Below are positions 17,144 through 27,382 of a DNA stretch of 64,000 nt, piece by piece. The first letter of the stretch is position 1; each line of letters starts with the position of its first letter. The notes beneath the pieces are model-generated. The model saw only the letters and a list, made by a program, of their open reading frames with translations, had not been told where the DNA came from and did not search any database. The stretch comes from Flavobacteriales bacterium (GTDB lineage: Bacteria; Bacteroidota; Bacteroidia; NS11-12g; UBA955): contig CANFLS010000001.1 in the NCBI GenBank assembly GCA_947447955.1, forward strand, positions 1-64,000. Reading direction: 5' to 3'. Both the position numbers and the translations under genes were made by a program.

Positions 17144-19963
17144 ATGCCAAAAGATAACTCTATAAAACACGTTCTCATAATTGGCAGTGGTCCAATTATT
17201 ATTGGCCAAGCCTGTGAATTTGATTATGCCGGCTCACAAGCGGCCCGAAGCCTAAGAGAAGAAGGCATAACTGTCTCACTAATTAACAGCAATCCTGCAA
17301 CCATTATGACTGATAAAATAAACGCAGACCACGTTTATTTGTTGCCATTAACGGTTCAAAGCATTGAACAAATTCTTCAGGAACAAAATATTGATGCTGT
17401 ACTTCCTACTATGGGAGGGCAAACAGCATTAAATCTTGCAAAGGAAGCAGAGGAAATTGGCCTTTGGGAGAAATACAATTGCCGCATTATTGGGGTAAAT
17501 ATTGCAGCTATTGACAACATGGAAGATCGCGAGAAATTCCGTAAGTTAATGGTTGAATTGGGTGTTGGAGTAGCTCCTAGCCAAGTTGCCAATAGTTATT
17601 TAGAAGGAAAAGAAATTGCACAAAGAATTGGTTTCCCTTTGGTAATTAGACCAAGTTACACCTTAGGTGGAACTGGTGGAAGTTTCGTTCATAAAAAAGA
17701 AGAATTCGATCGTGCCTTACAAAGAGGATTAGAAGCGAGTCCTGTTCACGAAGTTTTGGTTGAAAAAGCAGTTCTTGGATGGAAAGAATACGAATTAGAG
17801 TTATTGCGTGATTCAAAAGACGACATTGCAATTATTTGTACCATTGAGAATTTTGACCCAATGGGAATTCATACTGGCGATAGCATAACAGTAGCACCAG
17901 CAATGACATTGAGCGATACAACTTTCCAAAAAATGCGCGACATGTCATTCAAAATGATGCGTTCAATGGGTGTATTTGCTGGAGGTTGCAACGTTCAATT
18001 CTCTGTAAATCCTGAAAACGAAGATATCATCGCAATCGAAATCAATCCTAGGGTAAGTAGAAGTTCTGCCTTGGCTTCAAAAGCAACAGGTTACCCTATT
18101 GCAAAAATTGCTGCCAAATTAGCAATAGGTTATTACTTAGACGAATTAAAAAATCCAGTTACAAAAACAACAAGTGCCTTTTTTGAACCTGCAATTGACT
18201 ATGTAATTGTAAAAATTCCTCGTTGGAACTTCGACAAATTCCATGGATCAGACAAAACGCTTGGATTGCAAATGAAGAGTGTAGGTGAGGTTATGGCAAT
18301 TGGTCGTAGCTTTCAAGAAGCACTCCAAAAAGCATGTCAAAGTTTAGAAATTGGCCGTCACGGTTTGGGTGCAGATGGAAAAGGAAGTAGAAATTTAGAA
18401 GAACTCATTGATGGATTAGAACACGCAAGTTGGAATAGAATTTTCCAAATTAAAGATGCGCTATCATTGGGAGTTCCTATTTCATCTGTTCAAAAAATCA
18501 CAAGAATTGACAGGTGGTTTCTTGAGCAAATAGCTGATTTGGTAAAAACAGATACAGAAATTAGAAGGTTTAACCTTGACAATATCCCTCAATTGATTCT
18601 AAAATCGGCTAAGGAAAAAGGTTATTCAGACGAACAAATTGCTTGGTTAATGGGTGGCAACACTACGGCTGATGAAGTATATGAAAAACGCAAAGCTTTA
18701 GGAATCAAAAGAGTATACAAAATGGTAGATACTTGTAGCGCGGAATTCCCGAGTCCTACAAACTATTTTTACTCAACATTTGAAGCTGAAAACGAAAGTG
18801 TATTTTCCGACAAAAAGAAAGTTTTTGTTTTGGGAAGTGGACCAAATAGAATTGGTCAAGGCATTGAATTTGATTATAGTTGCGTACATGGAATTTTGGC
18901 AGCCAGAGAATCTGGTTACGAAGCAATCATGATTAACTGTAATCCTGAAACAGTGAGTACGGATTTCGATATGGCCGACAAACTATACTTTGAACCTGTT
19001 TATTGGGAGCATTTGTGGGAACTCATTGAAAACGAGAAACCAGAAGGTGTGGTTGTTCAATTAGGTGGCCAAACAGCCTTAAAATTGGCAGAAAAACTAC
19101 ACGAAAGAGGAATCAAAATAATTGGTACCTCATACGACAGCATGGATATTGCCGAAGATAGAGGTCGTTTTAGTGATTTATTGGCTGAATTAAGCATCCC
19201 ATATCCAAAATATGGCGTTGCATTAGACGCTGAAGAAGCCATTGTAATTGCTAATAAAGTTGGATATCCTGTACTTGTTAGACCTAGTTATGTTTTAGGC
19301 GGACAGGGAATGGTTATTGTAATCAATGATGAAGATTTAGAAAAGGCAGTTGTTAAACTTTTAGGTGATTTACCAGGAAACAGGGTTTTAATTGACCATT
19401 TCTTAGATAGGGCAGAAGAAGCGGAGTCAGATTGTATTTGCGATGGTGAAAATGTTCATATCATTGGAATGATGGAACACATTGAACCTGCAGGAATTCA
19501 TAGTGGTGACAGCAGCGCGGTTTTACCTCCGTTCAATTTGAGCGAAAATGTGCTAAACCAAATGACAGAGTACACCGAAAAAATTGCAAAATCTTTGAAC
19601 GTAGTGGGTTTATTAAACATTCAATTTGCCATCAAAGAAGAAAAGGTATATGTGATTGAAGCAAATCCTAGGGCTTCTAGAACGGTTCCATTCATTTGCA
19701 AGGCTTACGACGTTCCATATGTAAACATGGCAATGAAAGTAATGTTGGGTGTAAACAAAGTAACCGATTTCAAAATATCGGAAAGACCAGCGGGTTGGGC
19801 AATTAAACAACCGGTATTTAGCTTTGATAAATTCCCTAATGTAAATAGAGAATTAGGCCCTGAAATGAAGAGTACTGGAGAATCCATATTGTTCATTAAG
19901 GACTTAAAAGATCCTCAATTTAGAGAGCTCTACAAGCAAAAAAGCATGTATTTGTCATATTAA
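17144..19963 (+). CDS. carB: Carbamoyl-phosphate synthase large subunit, lacking MGS domain
   Basis: CarB makes carbamoyl phosphate from bicarbonate, ammonia (from CarA) and two ATP, for pyrimidine and arginine synthesis. The protein is 939 residues from the ATG chosen here (MPKDNSIKHVLIIGSGP). Both ATP-grasp halves are present: the first has GSGPIIIGQACEFDYAG and RPSYTLGGTGGS, the second has GSGPNRIGQGIEFDYSC and RPSYVLGGQGM. The protein ends right after the second synthetase half, whereas E. coli CarB (1,073 residues) has an additional C-terminal MGS-like regulatory domain binding UMP and ornithine. That shortening is common in this phylum. A TTG six codons upstream is in frame but lies in the -7 box. 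carA is not in the window. A terminator follows directly. Confidence 0.95.
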   Translation: MPKDNSIKHVLIIGSGPIIIGQACEFDYAGSQAARSLREEGITVSLINSNPATIMTDKINADHVYLLPLTVQSIEQILQEQNIDAVLPTMGGQTALNLAKEAEEIGLWEKYNCRIIGVNIAAIDNMEDREKFRKLMVELGVGVAPSQVANSYLEGKEIAQRIGFPLVIRPSYTLGGTGGSFVHKKEEFDRALQRGLEASPVHEVLVEKAVLGWKEYELELLRDSKDDIAIICTIENFDPMGIHTGDSITVAPAMTLSDTTFQKMRDMSFKMMRSMGVFAGGCNVQFSVNPENEDIIAIEINPRVSRSSALASKATGYPIAKIAAKLAIGYYLDELKNPVTKTTSAFFEPAIDYVIVKIPRWNFDKFHGSDKTLGLQMKSVGEVMAIGRSFQEALQKACQSLEIGRHGLGADGKGSRNLEELIDGLEHASWNRIFQIKDALSLGVPISSVQKITRIDRWFLEQIADLVKTDTEIRRFNLDNIPQLILKSAKEKGYSDEQIAWLMGGNTTADEVYEKRKALGIKRVYKMVDTCSAEFPSPTNYFYSTFEAENESVFSDKKKVFVLGSGPNRIGQGIEFDYSCVHGILAARESGYEAIMINCNPETVSTDFDMADKLYFEPVYWEHLWELIENEKPEGVVVQLGGQTALKLAEKLHERGIKIIGTSYDSMDIAEDRGRFSDLLAELSIPYPKYGVALDAEEAIVIANKVGYPVLVRPSYVLGGQGMVIVINDEDLEKAVVKLLGDLPGNRVLIDHFLDRAEEAESDCICDGENVHIIGMMEHIEPAGIHSGDSSAVLPPFNLSENVLNQMTEYTEKIAKSLNVVGLLNIQFAIKEEKVYVIEANPRASRTVPFICKAYDVPYVNMAMKVMLGVNKVTDFKISERPAGWAIKQPVFSFDKFPNVNRELGPEMKSTGESILFIKDLKDPQFRELYKQKSMYLSY

Positions 19964-19996
19964 AAAAATAGCCCTGTTTACAGGGCTATTTTTTTT
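19964..19996 (+). terminator. Terminator of carB
   Basis: Perfect inverted repeat AAAAATAGCCCTG / CAGGGCTATTTTT with TTTA loop and an eight-T tract, starting directly after the stop codon. Confidence 0.95.
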
Positions 19997-20071
19997 GTAT
20001 ACCCTTTTATTATTGATCCATTGTAACTTTTTCATACTATTTCCGTTATACCAATAACTAATGTTATATAT

Positions 20072-20425
20072 ATGAAAAAATTAATGATTTTAATTGCGTT
20101 AGTTGGTTTAACTGGAATGGTTAACGCGCAAACAGAGAAAAAGAAAGATGGTTTAACTACAGAACAAAAAGCAGATAAAATGACTGCTAAAATGAAAAAA
20201 TCATTGAATTTAACCAATGAACAAGAATTAAAAGTAAAAGAAGCAAATCTCAATTTTGTTAGAGAAAGAGAAAATATGCAATTAGAGGTTCAACAAAAAA
20301 GCAAACAAATGAGGGAATCTCACAAAGCAAATCTTCAATCTATTTTAACACCAGAACAATTCAAAAAAGTTTCTGAAAAAATGGAAAAGAGAGAAAAGAA
20401 GAGGAAACACAAAATGAAAGAATAA
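20072..20425 (+). CDS. Small periplasmic LTxxQ/DUF4890-like helical protein
   Basis: The product has 117 residues, with a signal peptide ending at VNA/QT (about 20). The mature part is very Lys/Glu-rich and helical, with LNLTNEQELKVKEANLNFVRE and LTPEQFKKVSEKMEKREKK. The LTxxQ and LTPEQF patterns are those of the Spy/CpxP-like LTxxQ group and the related small Bacteroidota DUF4890 proteins. Spy/CpxP act as periplasmic chaperones or stress sensors, but function here is inferred only from this resemblance. It stands alone between two terminators. Confidence 0.55.
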   Translation: MKKLMILIALVGLTGMVNAQTEKKKDGLTTEQKADKMTAKMKKSLNLTNEQELKVKEANLNFVRERENMQLEVQQKSKQMRESHKANLQSILTPEQFKKVSEKMEKREKKRKHKMKE

Positions 20426-20459
20426 CAAAAAAGGCGCCAATGGCGCCTTTTTTGTTATT
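20421..20459. terminator. Bidirectional terminator with 18-bp perfect stem
   Basis: AATAACAAAAAAGGCGCC and its exact complement flank an AAT loop. The stem includes the stop codon of the plus-strand gene and serves the convergent minus-strand gene ending at 20472 as well. Confidence 0.95.
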
Positions 20460-20471
20460 CATCTTTTCCAA

Positions 20472-21941
20472 TTATGATTGTGGTGGAGCACTTGGTGGTG
20501 TATTTCCACCAGCATTATTGCCACCTTCATTTTTCCTAGGACCCTTGTTTTTATTATAAGGTTTCTTGAATTTATTATTAGGATTCCTATTCGGTTGATT
20601 AGGATTTTGAGGATTTACATTTGGTTTAGGCGTATTAACAACAGCACCTTCAGCATTCGGCGCAGCATTGTTACTTACCGGACGATTGTTATTTGGTTTG
20701 TTATTGTTAAATCCAGGCCTGTTATTATTTGGTCGATTTTGAGGTGAATTGCCCCCTTCCCTCTTGTTGTTGTTATTTCTGTTGCGATTATTGTTGTTTC
20801 TAGGACCTTTTAAATCCAACTTCTTTAATCCTTCAAATTCATTATCCTTCAATAATTCAGCATTATCAATAAAGCCATTAGCCTTTTCATCAGCAATTAT
20901 TTTGTCTAAAATTTCATTTGCTGGAGCCAAATCGGTTAATGTAGCACTTTGAATCCCATTTTTGTTAGACTCCATGCACTCATTTACCAAGGCAACTGGC
21001 AATGGAACCCAAGTAGGATTATCATCGTAAGAGAACCAAATAAGCTGTTTTAGGATATCTGTTTTCTTTGCATAAGCTACACCGGTAACAGTATCAATTT
21101 TAACAATCTTGGCTTTTGGAAAAGCTTCAGTTGCTTCTAAATACATATCTAATTCGAAATTTAAACAACATTTCAAACGACCACACTGACCGGCCAATTT
21201 TTCCATATTAATACTTAAATTCTGAGAACGAGCAGCACCTGTATTTACTTGCTTATAGTCGGTTAACCAACTAGAGCAACATAATTCTCTACCACAAACA
21301 CCAATACCCCCCAAACGTGAAGCTTCTTCACGATAACTGATATGGCGCATTTCAATTTTTACTTTAAACTCATCGGCGTAACGCTTGATAAGTTCTCTAA
21401 AATCTACACGAGTTTCCGCGGTGTAGAAGAATATTACTTTTCTGCCATCTCCTTGAAATTCGATATCAGAAATTTTCATTGCCAAGTTCAATTCAAAAGA
21501 AATTGTGCGTGCTTTTTCAAGCGTTGCATTTTCTTTTGCCTTAGCAAGTTCATATTTCTCCATTTCTTTTTCATTCGCTACACGAAGAATTGGAGCTATT
21601 TCTTCTGAATCTTCACGAACACGATATTTCTTTAACTGCAAACGAACAATTTCGCCTGTTGCAGATACAGTTCCAATATCGTAGCCCAAGCTACCTTCAC
21701 AAACAACGTAATCGCCGGTGAATAAATCTAAATTATGAGTGTTCCTGTAGAACTCTTTGCGACTGCCTTTGAATCTAACTTCAACAATATCAAATGGTTT
21801 ATAACCATCTGGAAGGTCCATGTCTTTAAACCAGTCATAGACGTTTAATGCATTACAGCCGCTTGTTCCACAAGTTCCGTTGCTCTGACACCCCGAGGGT
21901 GCGCAACCGCCACTTTTAGTACCACATGATGAACAAGACAT
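20472..21941 (-). CDS. PSP1/RicT (YaaT)-family protein
   Basis: The protein has 489 residues. The central PSP1 domain (about 40-335) carries the paired-Cys motifs GVCGRELCCSSWL and GQCGRLKCCLNFE, which match those of RicT/YaaT, a partner of the B. subtilis RicAFT Fe-S complex affecting RNA processing and cell fate. The N-terminus has an extra Cys cluster (seven Cys in the first 30 residues, starting MSCSSC) and the C-terminal 120 residues are Asn/Pro/Gly/Lys-rich and disordered. No RicA or RicF homologue is visible nearby. Its role in this phylum is not established. It may be co-transcribed with the gtrA-like gene 76 bp upstream. Confidence 0.8.
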   Translation of the reverse strand: MSCSSCGTKSGGCAPSGCQSNGTCGTSGCNALNVYDWFKDMDLPDGYKPFDIVEVRFKGSRKEFYRNTHNLDLFTGDYVVCEGSLGYDIGTVSATGEIVRLQLKKYRVREDSEEIAPILRVANEKEMEKYELAKAKENATLEKARTISFELNLAMKISDIEFQGDGRKVIFFYTAETRVDFRELIKRYADEFKVKIEMRHISYREEASRLGGIGVCGRELCCSSWLTDYKQVNTGAARSQNLSINMEKLAGQCGRLKCCLNFELDMYLEATEAFPKAKIVKIDTVTGVAYAKKTDILKQLIWFSYDDNPTWVPLPVALVNECMESNKNGIQSATLTDLAPANEILDKIIADEKANGFIDNAELLKDNEFEGLKKLDLKGPRNNNNRNRNNNNKREGGNSPQNRPNNNRPGFNNNKPNNNRPVSNNAAPNAEGAVVNTPKPNVNPQNPNQPNRNPNNKFKKPYNKNKGPRKNEGGNNAGGNTPPSAPPQS

Positions 21942-22017
21942 ATATATATTTTAAAACTGCCAAAGCAGTTGTTTTACAATGTTACAAATTTAAGGCTAGA
22001 AAAGAGAGAAAATGCTA

Positions 22018-22473
22018 TTATTTATCTTTTTCTGTAAACACCCAAAGCTTCTGTCCTAAAAAGTTAATCACCATACCCATTAAGGTAGCCCCTAAAACTG
22101 CGGCAATTTTATCAACTTTAAAACTTAACAAATGCTTTACATCATGCGAAGGGAATATTAAATTCATCGAGAATTCTGCATTCGGAAGATAATGCAAGAG
22201 TAATTCGTTGGTTCCAACATTCGTAATACCACTTACTGCATATAAAGCCAAATATTTTACCAATCTTCCTTTGTCATTATCTTTTTGACCCCAAGTCCAA
22301 TATTTATTGAGTTGATAATTCACATAAGTTGCAACCAAAATTCCTATACTTTTGGCAATGGGAGTTGGTAAAAACTGACTTAAAAAATAATATACAGAAA
22401 TATCAATGACAAAAGACAATCCACCTACTATACCAAACTTGGTTAATGCGATATATGTTTTACTAGTAATCAA
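22018..22473 (-). CDS. GtrA-family membrane protein
   Basis: The protein has 151 residues and four predicted membrane segments. FGIVGGLSFVIDISVYYFL near the start and a final segment ending LGQKLWVF are the GtrA pattern (the family is FxxxGxxxxxxD at the N-terminus and a terminal KxxVF). GtrA proteins are thought to flip polyprenyl-phosphate-linked sugars for surface glycosylation. It lies 5 bp after the LD-carboxypeptidase gene, so both are envelope-related and co-transcribed. Confidence 0.8.
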   Translation of the reverse strand: MITSKTYIALTKFGIVGGLSFVIDISVYYFLSQFLPTPIAKSIGILVATYVNYQLNKYWTWGQKDNDKGRLVKYLALYAVSGITNVGTNELLLHYLPNAEFSMNLIFPSHDVKHLLSFKVDKIAAVLGATLMGMVINFLGQKLWVFTEKDK

Positions 22474-22478
22474 AATAA

Positions 22479-23375
22479 TTAAATTTGAGAAAATGTATTG
22501 CCTTCAAAGGTACAATACAATCCTAACTTCATTGCTATATTTTCCTTATCATGCCCTGAAGGAAAATCAAAAATTATTGGAAATCCCTCATTCCCAAGGT
22601 GCTCCAAAATAATTTCTTTTGCATTCTTTCCAAATGGAATGGCATTGTCATTCATTTCAATCATTGAACCTACCACCAACGCTTTGAGTCCCTCAAAAAC
22701 ACCACCCATTTTCATTGAACAAATCATCCTATCTATATGATACAAATACTCATCTAAATCTTCTACAAAAAGCACTTTACCAAGATTGTTCATTTTTGAA
22801 ATGCCAGCATGGGCAAAAATTAACGATAAATTACCGCCTATTAGTTGTCCTTCAAAATTTGATTTATTTAAGATTTCATTATCTCTCAAGCCAATGTTTA
22901 TAGTATTTCCTGTTAATGCATTAAATAAATATCTTTGGTTGGTTTCATTGAACTCATTCTGTAAATTGAATTGCATCACCATTGGAGCATGAATGGAAGC
23001 GAGGCCTTGATTTTGCAATGTCAAATGAAGTGTTGTAATATCTGAAAATCCAATCCACCATTTGGGTTTTTTGGCAAAATCAAATTTTTGAATGTGCTCT
23101 AGTAATTGGGTGCATCCATAACCACCTCTGGCACAGAAAACAGCTTTGATATCATCATTTTTTAATGCCCACTCAATATCTGAAACTCTTTCATCAATGG
23201 TACCAGAAAACTGATGATATTTTCCAAATAAATTCGGCGCTGTAACAACGTTCCAACCATTTGTATTGGCCCATAATTGAAAAGCTTTTATTTCTGATAC
23301 TTCAATAAATCTTGCGGGAGCAATGATTGCTATGGTATCTCCTTTTATTAGATATGAGGGAACAACCATATTCAT
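22479..23375 (-). CDS. LD-carboxypeptidase (peptidase family S66)
   Basis: The enzyme cleaves the terminal D-Ala from tetrapeptides of peptidoglycan during recycling. The protein has 298 residues, near the family norm. Seen: GDTIAIIAPA at the N-terminus, ARGGYGCTQLL, IGFSDITTLH with the nucleophile Ser, EDLDEYLYHIDRM, and a C-terminal FPSGHD with the catalytic His. No signal peptide, which fits a cytoplasmic recycling enzyme. The ATG overlaps the stop of the upstream gene (TAATG), implying translational coupling. Confidence 0.9.
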   Translation of the reverse strand: MNMVVPSYLIKGDTIAIIAPARFIEVSEIKAFQLWANTNGWNVVTAPNLFGKYHQFSGTIDERVSDIEWALKNDDIKAVFCARGGYGCTQLLEHIQKFDFAKKPKWWIGFSDITTLHLTLQNQGLASIHAPMVMQFNLQNEFNETNQRYLFNALTGNTINIGLRDNEILNKSNFEGQLIGGNLSLIFAHAGISKMNNLGKVLFVEDLDEYLYHIDRMICSMKMGGVFEGLKALVVGSMIEMNDNAIPFGKNAKEIILEHLGNEGFPIIFDFPSGHDKENIAMKLGLYCTFEGNTFSQI

Positions 23376-24001
23376 TATTTAACAGGAATGAGCAAATTTA
23401 CTTGGGTAATTGCTGTTGTCATTTCGCTATTTCGCGCATCTGACGGGTATTCGAATATTGGAAAAGTAATTTTATTTCCATTCGATAGTAATTTAGATGT
23501 AACAGCGTTCCAAATTTGAGCACCTTTACCCAATTCAACATTGGCCGTGACCTTATGAAATTTACCACCGGCAATATTTCGATATAAAAACTCAGATGAC
23601 ATCACTGCTTTGTTAATAGGAATTCCAATAAATATATCCATCTCATGGTCATTCGTAGGGATCTCATCGTAGATACTCAAAATTGATCCTGTAATTATCA
23701 ATTTATTCTGAGCAATATAATTCATTAATGGAGCAGCTGTTTGCGCAATCAATTTAGCCAAATCTTCATATTTTGCTTTATAGCGTTTTCCTAATACTTG
23801 CATATTGGGCTTTTCGGTTTGTTTTAAAACAAAATTAGAATCGGACAAAACCAATCCTTCGGTTTTTAAAACTTTGGTGGTGTCTGTTGCATTCAATTTG
23901 GTTTCAGAACTGGCAGTTTTTTGATAAAAAAACCATCCAAAAAAGATTAACAGGGCTATTAAACCCAATACAATTAAAAAAACATTTGAAAATCGTTTCA
24001 T
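23375..24001 (-). CDS. Membrane-anchored GyrI-like (AraC effector-binding-type) protein
   Basis: The protein has 208 residues: one N-terminal membrane helix (about 5-26) followed by a periplasmic or anchored domain. The second half has FIGIPI, a helix with GAQIWNAVTSKLL, a PIFEYPSD segment and a final TQVNLLIPVK strand, the pattern of GyrI-like small-molecule-binding domains. The ligand is unknown. It heads the minus-strand group and is divergent from purS by 51 bp. Confidence 0.6.
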   Translation of the reverse strand: MKRFSNVFLIVLGLIALLIFFGWFFYQKTASSETKLNATDTTKVLKTEGLVLSDSNFVLKQTEKPNMQVLGKRYKAKYEDLAKLIAQTAAPLMNYIAQNKLIITGSILSIYDEIPTNDHEMDIFIGIPINKAVMSSEFLYRNIAGGKFHKVTANVELGKGAQIWNAVTSKLLSNGNKITFPIFEYPSDARNSEMTTAITQVNLLIPVK

Positions 24002-24020
24002 AAATTTTCGCTAAATTACA

Positions 24021-24048
24021 TTGAAACGGCGAATTTTAGGTATTTTTG
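24021..24048 (+). promoter_or_regulatory. Promoter of purS: TTG-N17-TATTTTTG
   Basis: TTG at 24021-24023 and perfect -7 box at 24041-24048 are spaced 17 bp. The box ends 4 nt before the GTG start codon, so transcription should begin one base before it: a nearly leaderless mRNA. Confidence 0.75.
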
Positions 24049-24052
24049 CATT

Positions 24053-24304
24053 GTGAAATTCTTAGCAGAAATCGAAATTCTTCCAAAAAAAGGTCTTTTA
24101 GACCCTCAAGGTAAAGCGGTAACACACAGTATGCCATCAATTGGATTAAACAATGTAAACGAAGTTTGTGTTGGAAAATTCATTACAATGGAAATTGAAG
24201 CTGCAAACGAAGGCGAAGCAACTGCAACTGCAGAAACTGCTAGCAAAAAATTATTGGCTAACCTAATTATGGAAAGCTTTAATATCCGAGTAAAAGCAAT
24301 ATGA
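24053..24304 (+). CDS. purS: Phosphoribosylformylglycinamidine synthase subunit PurS
   Basis: PurS is the small bridging subunit of the PurS-PurQ-PurL complex of purine synthesis. The protein has 83 residues, the usual PurS length. It has PKKGLLDPQGKAV, a central VGKFITMEIE strand and KKLLANLIMESFNI near the end. GTG start directly after the -7 box. It overlaps the next gene by four bases (ATGA). purL and purQ are not in the window. Confidence 0.88.
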   Translation: MKFLAEIEILPKKGLLDPQGKAVTHSMPSIGLNNVNEVCVGKFITMEIEAANEGEATATAETASKKLLANLIMESFNIRVKAI

Positions 24305-24609
24305 TTGTTTACAACGTAACTTGTAATGTAGAAAACCCTATGGCCAATGAATGGCTTGAATGGATGAAAACTGTTCACATTCCAGAGGTAATGGCTACAG
24401 GTTGCTTTGTTGAAAATAAAATATTGAAATTGCATAATCCCGAAACCGACGATGAAGGTATCAATTATGCCATTCAGTATACTTGCAATAGCATTGAAAC
24501 CTTAGAACGCTATAGAAGTGAATTTGGTCCTGGATTACAAGCCAAAACACTCGAAAAATATGGCAATAAGGTTCTGGCATATCGCTCAGTTCTCGAAATT
24601 ATAGAATAA
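24301..24609 (+). CDS. DUF4286 family protein
   Basis: The protein has 102 residues and is cytoplasmic. It starts MIVYNVTCNVENPMANEWLEW and has the HIPEVMATGCF segment that marks the small Bacteroidota DUF4286 proteins. Function unknown; ferredoxin-like alpha-beta folds are plausible from the pattern. It overlaps purS by four bases and lies 2 bp before mnmH, so the three are translated as a unit. Confidence 0.75.
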   Translation: MIVYNVTCNVENPMANEWLEWMKTVHIPEVMATGCFVENKILKLHNPETDDEGINYAIQYTCNSIETLERYRSEFGPGLQAKTLEKYGNKVLAYRSVLEIIE

Positions 24610-24611
24610 CA

Positions 24612-25631
24612 ATGTCAGTCAAACCCATTCAAATTGAAAATGCACTCAGCAATAAGTCAAATTTTCAATGGGTTGATGTTCGCAGCGAATCTGAATTTCA
24701 AAAGGCTCATTTTCCAGGAGCAATAAACATTCCATTACTTTCTAATGAGCACCGTATTCTTGTTGGTACTTGCTATAAACAGCAAGGCAGAGAAGAAGCT
24801 GTTGCACTTGGTTTAGAATTGGTTGGTTCTAAAATGCAATCGCTTTTTAGACAATACCGCGAAATTGAAAATTTAGGCAAACCCATTCTTTTTTACTGTT
24901 GGAGAGGCGGGCTTCGCAGCCAAATCAGTTCCACCATTTACGGTTGGGGTGGATTTCATCCTACTATTTTGGTTGGGGGATATAAGTCCTTTAGAACATG
25001 GGCACACAAACAATTCGAAAGACAACTGTCTGTTAAAATATTAGGTGGAAAAACCGGTAGTGGAAAAACAGAAATTTTATATTTATTAAAAGAAAAAGGC
25101 ATCCAAATTATTGATTTGGAAGGACTGGCTTCACACAAGGGAAGTGCATTTGGAGGATTGGGTTTGCCACCACAACCATCAACTGAAATGTTCGAAAACA
25201 ATTTGGCGCTGCAATTAAGTGAGATCAATGAAAACCAACCTGTAATCATTGAAAATGAGAGCAGATTAATTGGACAATGTTGTTTGCCTTTAAAACTTTG
25301 GTTACAAATGCAAAATGCACCAATAATTGAAATAAATGTTGACAGTTTTACCCGTGTAAATCGATTGATTCATGAATATGCCCATTTCAATACCGTTCAT
25401 TTAGAAGAAAAAACACGCATTTTACAAAAAAAACTAGGTGGACAACATGCTCAAGAAGCTATACAATTTTTACACGAAGGAAACTTTGCAAAATGGATTG
25501 AAAAGTTATTGGTGTATTACGATAAAACCTACCAATATTCGGTTGAAAAAAATATAGATAGATCTACCTACGTTGATTTTCAATGGGCAGACAAAAATAA
25601 TTGCATAAATACAATCATATCAAAAATATAA
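24612..25631 (+). CDS. mnmH: tRNA 2-selenouridine synthase MnmH
   Basis: The enzyme converts 2-thiouridine at wobble position 34 of some tRNAs to 2-selenouridine via a geranylated intermediate. The protein has 339 residues. An N-terminal rhodanese domain has the catalytic Cys96 in FYCWRGGLRS, and a C-terminal P-loop domain has GGKTGSGKT at 145-153. Selenophosphate synthase (selD) is not in the window, so whether selenation or only geranylation occurs cannot be judged. Confidence 0.92.
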   Translation: MSVKPIQIENALSNKSNFQWVDVRSESEFQKAHFPGAINIPLLSNEHRILVGTCYKQQGREEAVALGLELVGSKMQSLFRQYREIENLGKPILFYCWRGGLRSQISSTIYGWGGFHPTILVGGYKSFRTWAHKQFERQLSVKILGGKTGSGKTEILYLLKEKGIQIIDLEGLASHKGSAFGGLGLPPQPSTEMFENNLALQLSEINENQPVIIENESRLIGQCCLPLKLWLQMQNAPIIEINVDSFTRVNRLIHEYAHFNTVHLEEKTRILQKKLGGQHAQEAIQFLHEGNFAKWIEKLLVYYDKTYQYSVEKNIDRSTYVDFQWADKNNCINTIISKI

Positions 25632-25634
25632 CTC

Positions 25635-26324
25635 ATGGATTTAAAAAATAAAATTGCCGTAATTACGGGTGCAAACAAAGGAATTGGATTGTGTTGCGTT
25701 GAGCAACTTTTGGCTGAAGGCGCAATTGTCTATGGCATTTGCAGAAGTGGATGTACAACCCAACATGAAAATTATCATTGTTTGATAGCTGATGTTCAAC
25801 ACTTTGATCAATTATCGACTGCTTTTAACACCATTTTATCGAAACATGAAAAAGTTGATATCCTTATCAACAACGCAGGTCTAGGTTATTTTGGGTTTTG
25901 CGAAGAATTGTCTTTAGACCAATGGCATACCATGTTTAATACGAATGTGAATGGGCTTTTCTATGCAACCAAATTGGCGCTTCCCTCAATGAAAAAACAA
26001 GGTTTGGGACATATTATCAATATTTCTTCAATTGCTGGACTTGAAGGATATCCTCAGGTTTCAGGATATAACGCTACAAAATTTGCAGTGAGGGGATTCA
26101 GCGATGCACTATATAAAGAAGTGAGAGATTTTGGTGTGAAGGTTACTTGTGTTTACCCGGGTTCTGTAAAAACGGATTTCTTTAGACATTCAGAAAACAT
26201 CAAAGCACATGACAACATGTTGATGCCTGAAGATGTTGCAAGTCAAATTGTATATGCATTAAAATCTCCTAACAATTTCCACCACGTGAACATAGAAATA
26301 AGACCATTAAAACCACGAGGTTAA
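25635..26324 (+). CDS. Short-chain dehydrogenase/reductase
   Basis: The protein has 229 residues with the classical SDR set: TGANKGIGLC cofactor loop, NNAG, a Ser in INISSIAG and the catalytic YNATK. It is probably NADP-dependent, but the residues after beta-2 (YGICRSG) only weakly support this. Substrate unknown. It lies 3 bp after mnmH at the end of the purS operon. Confidence 0.85.
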   Translation: MDLKNKIAVITGANKGIGLCCVEQLLAEGAIVYGICRSGCTTQHENYHCLIADVQHFDQLSTAFNTILSKHEKVDILINNAGLGYFGFCEELSLDQWHTMFNTNVNGLFYATKLALPSMKKQGLGHIINISSIAGLEGYPQVSGYNATKFAVRGFSDALYKEVRDFGVKVTCVYPGSVKTDFFRHSENIKAHDNMLMPEDVASQIVYALKSPNNFHHVNIEIRPLKPRG

Positions 26325-26339
26325 ACATTATATAAATAA

Positions 26340-27362
<1,023 letters not shown>

Positions 27363-27382
27363 TACCTAAAATACATATTAAC

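Noticed and set aside
26283-26288. CACGTG hexamer at the end of the SDR gene
   Set aside because: Flanks do not extend the palindrome, so it is not a parS site; the hexamer alone is expected a few times by chance.
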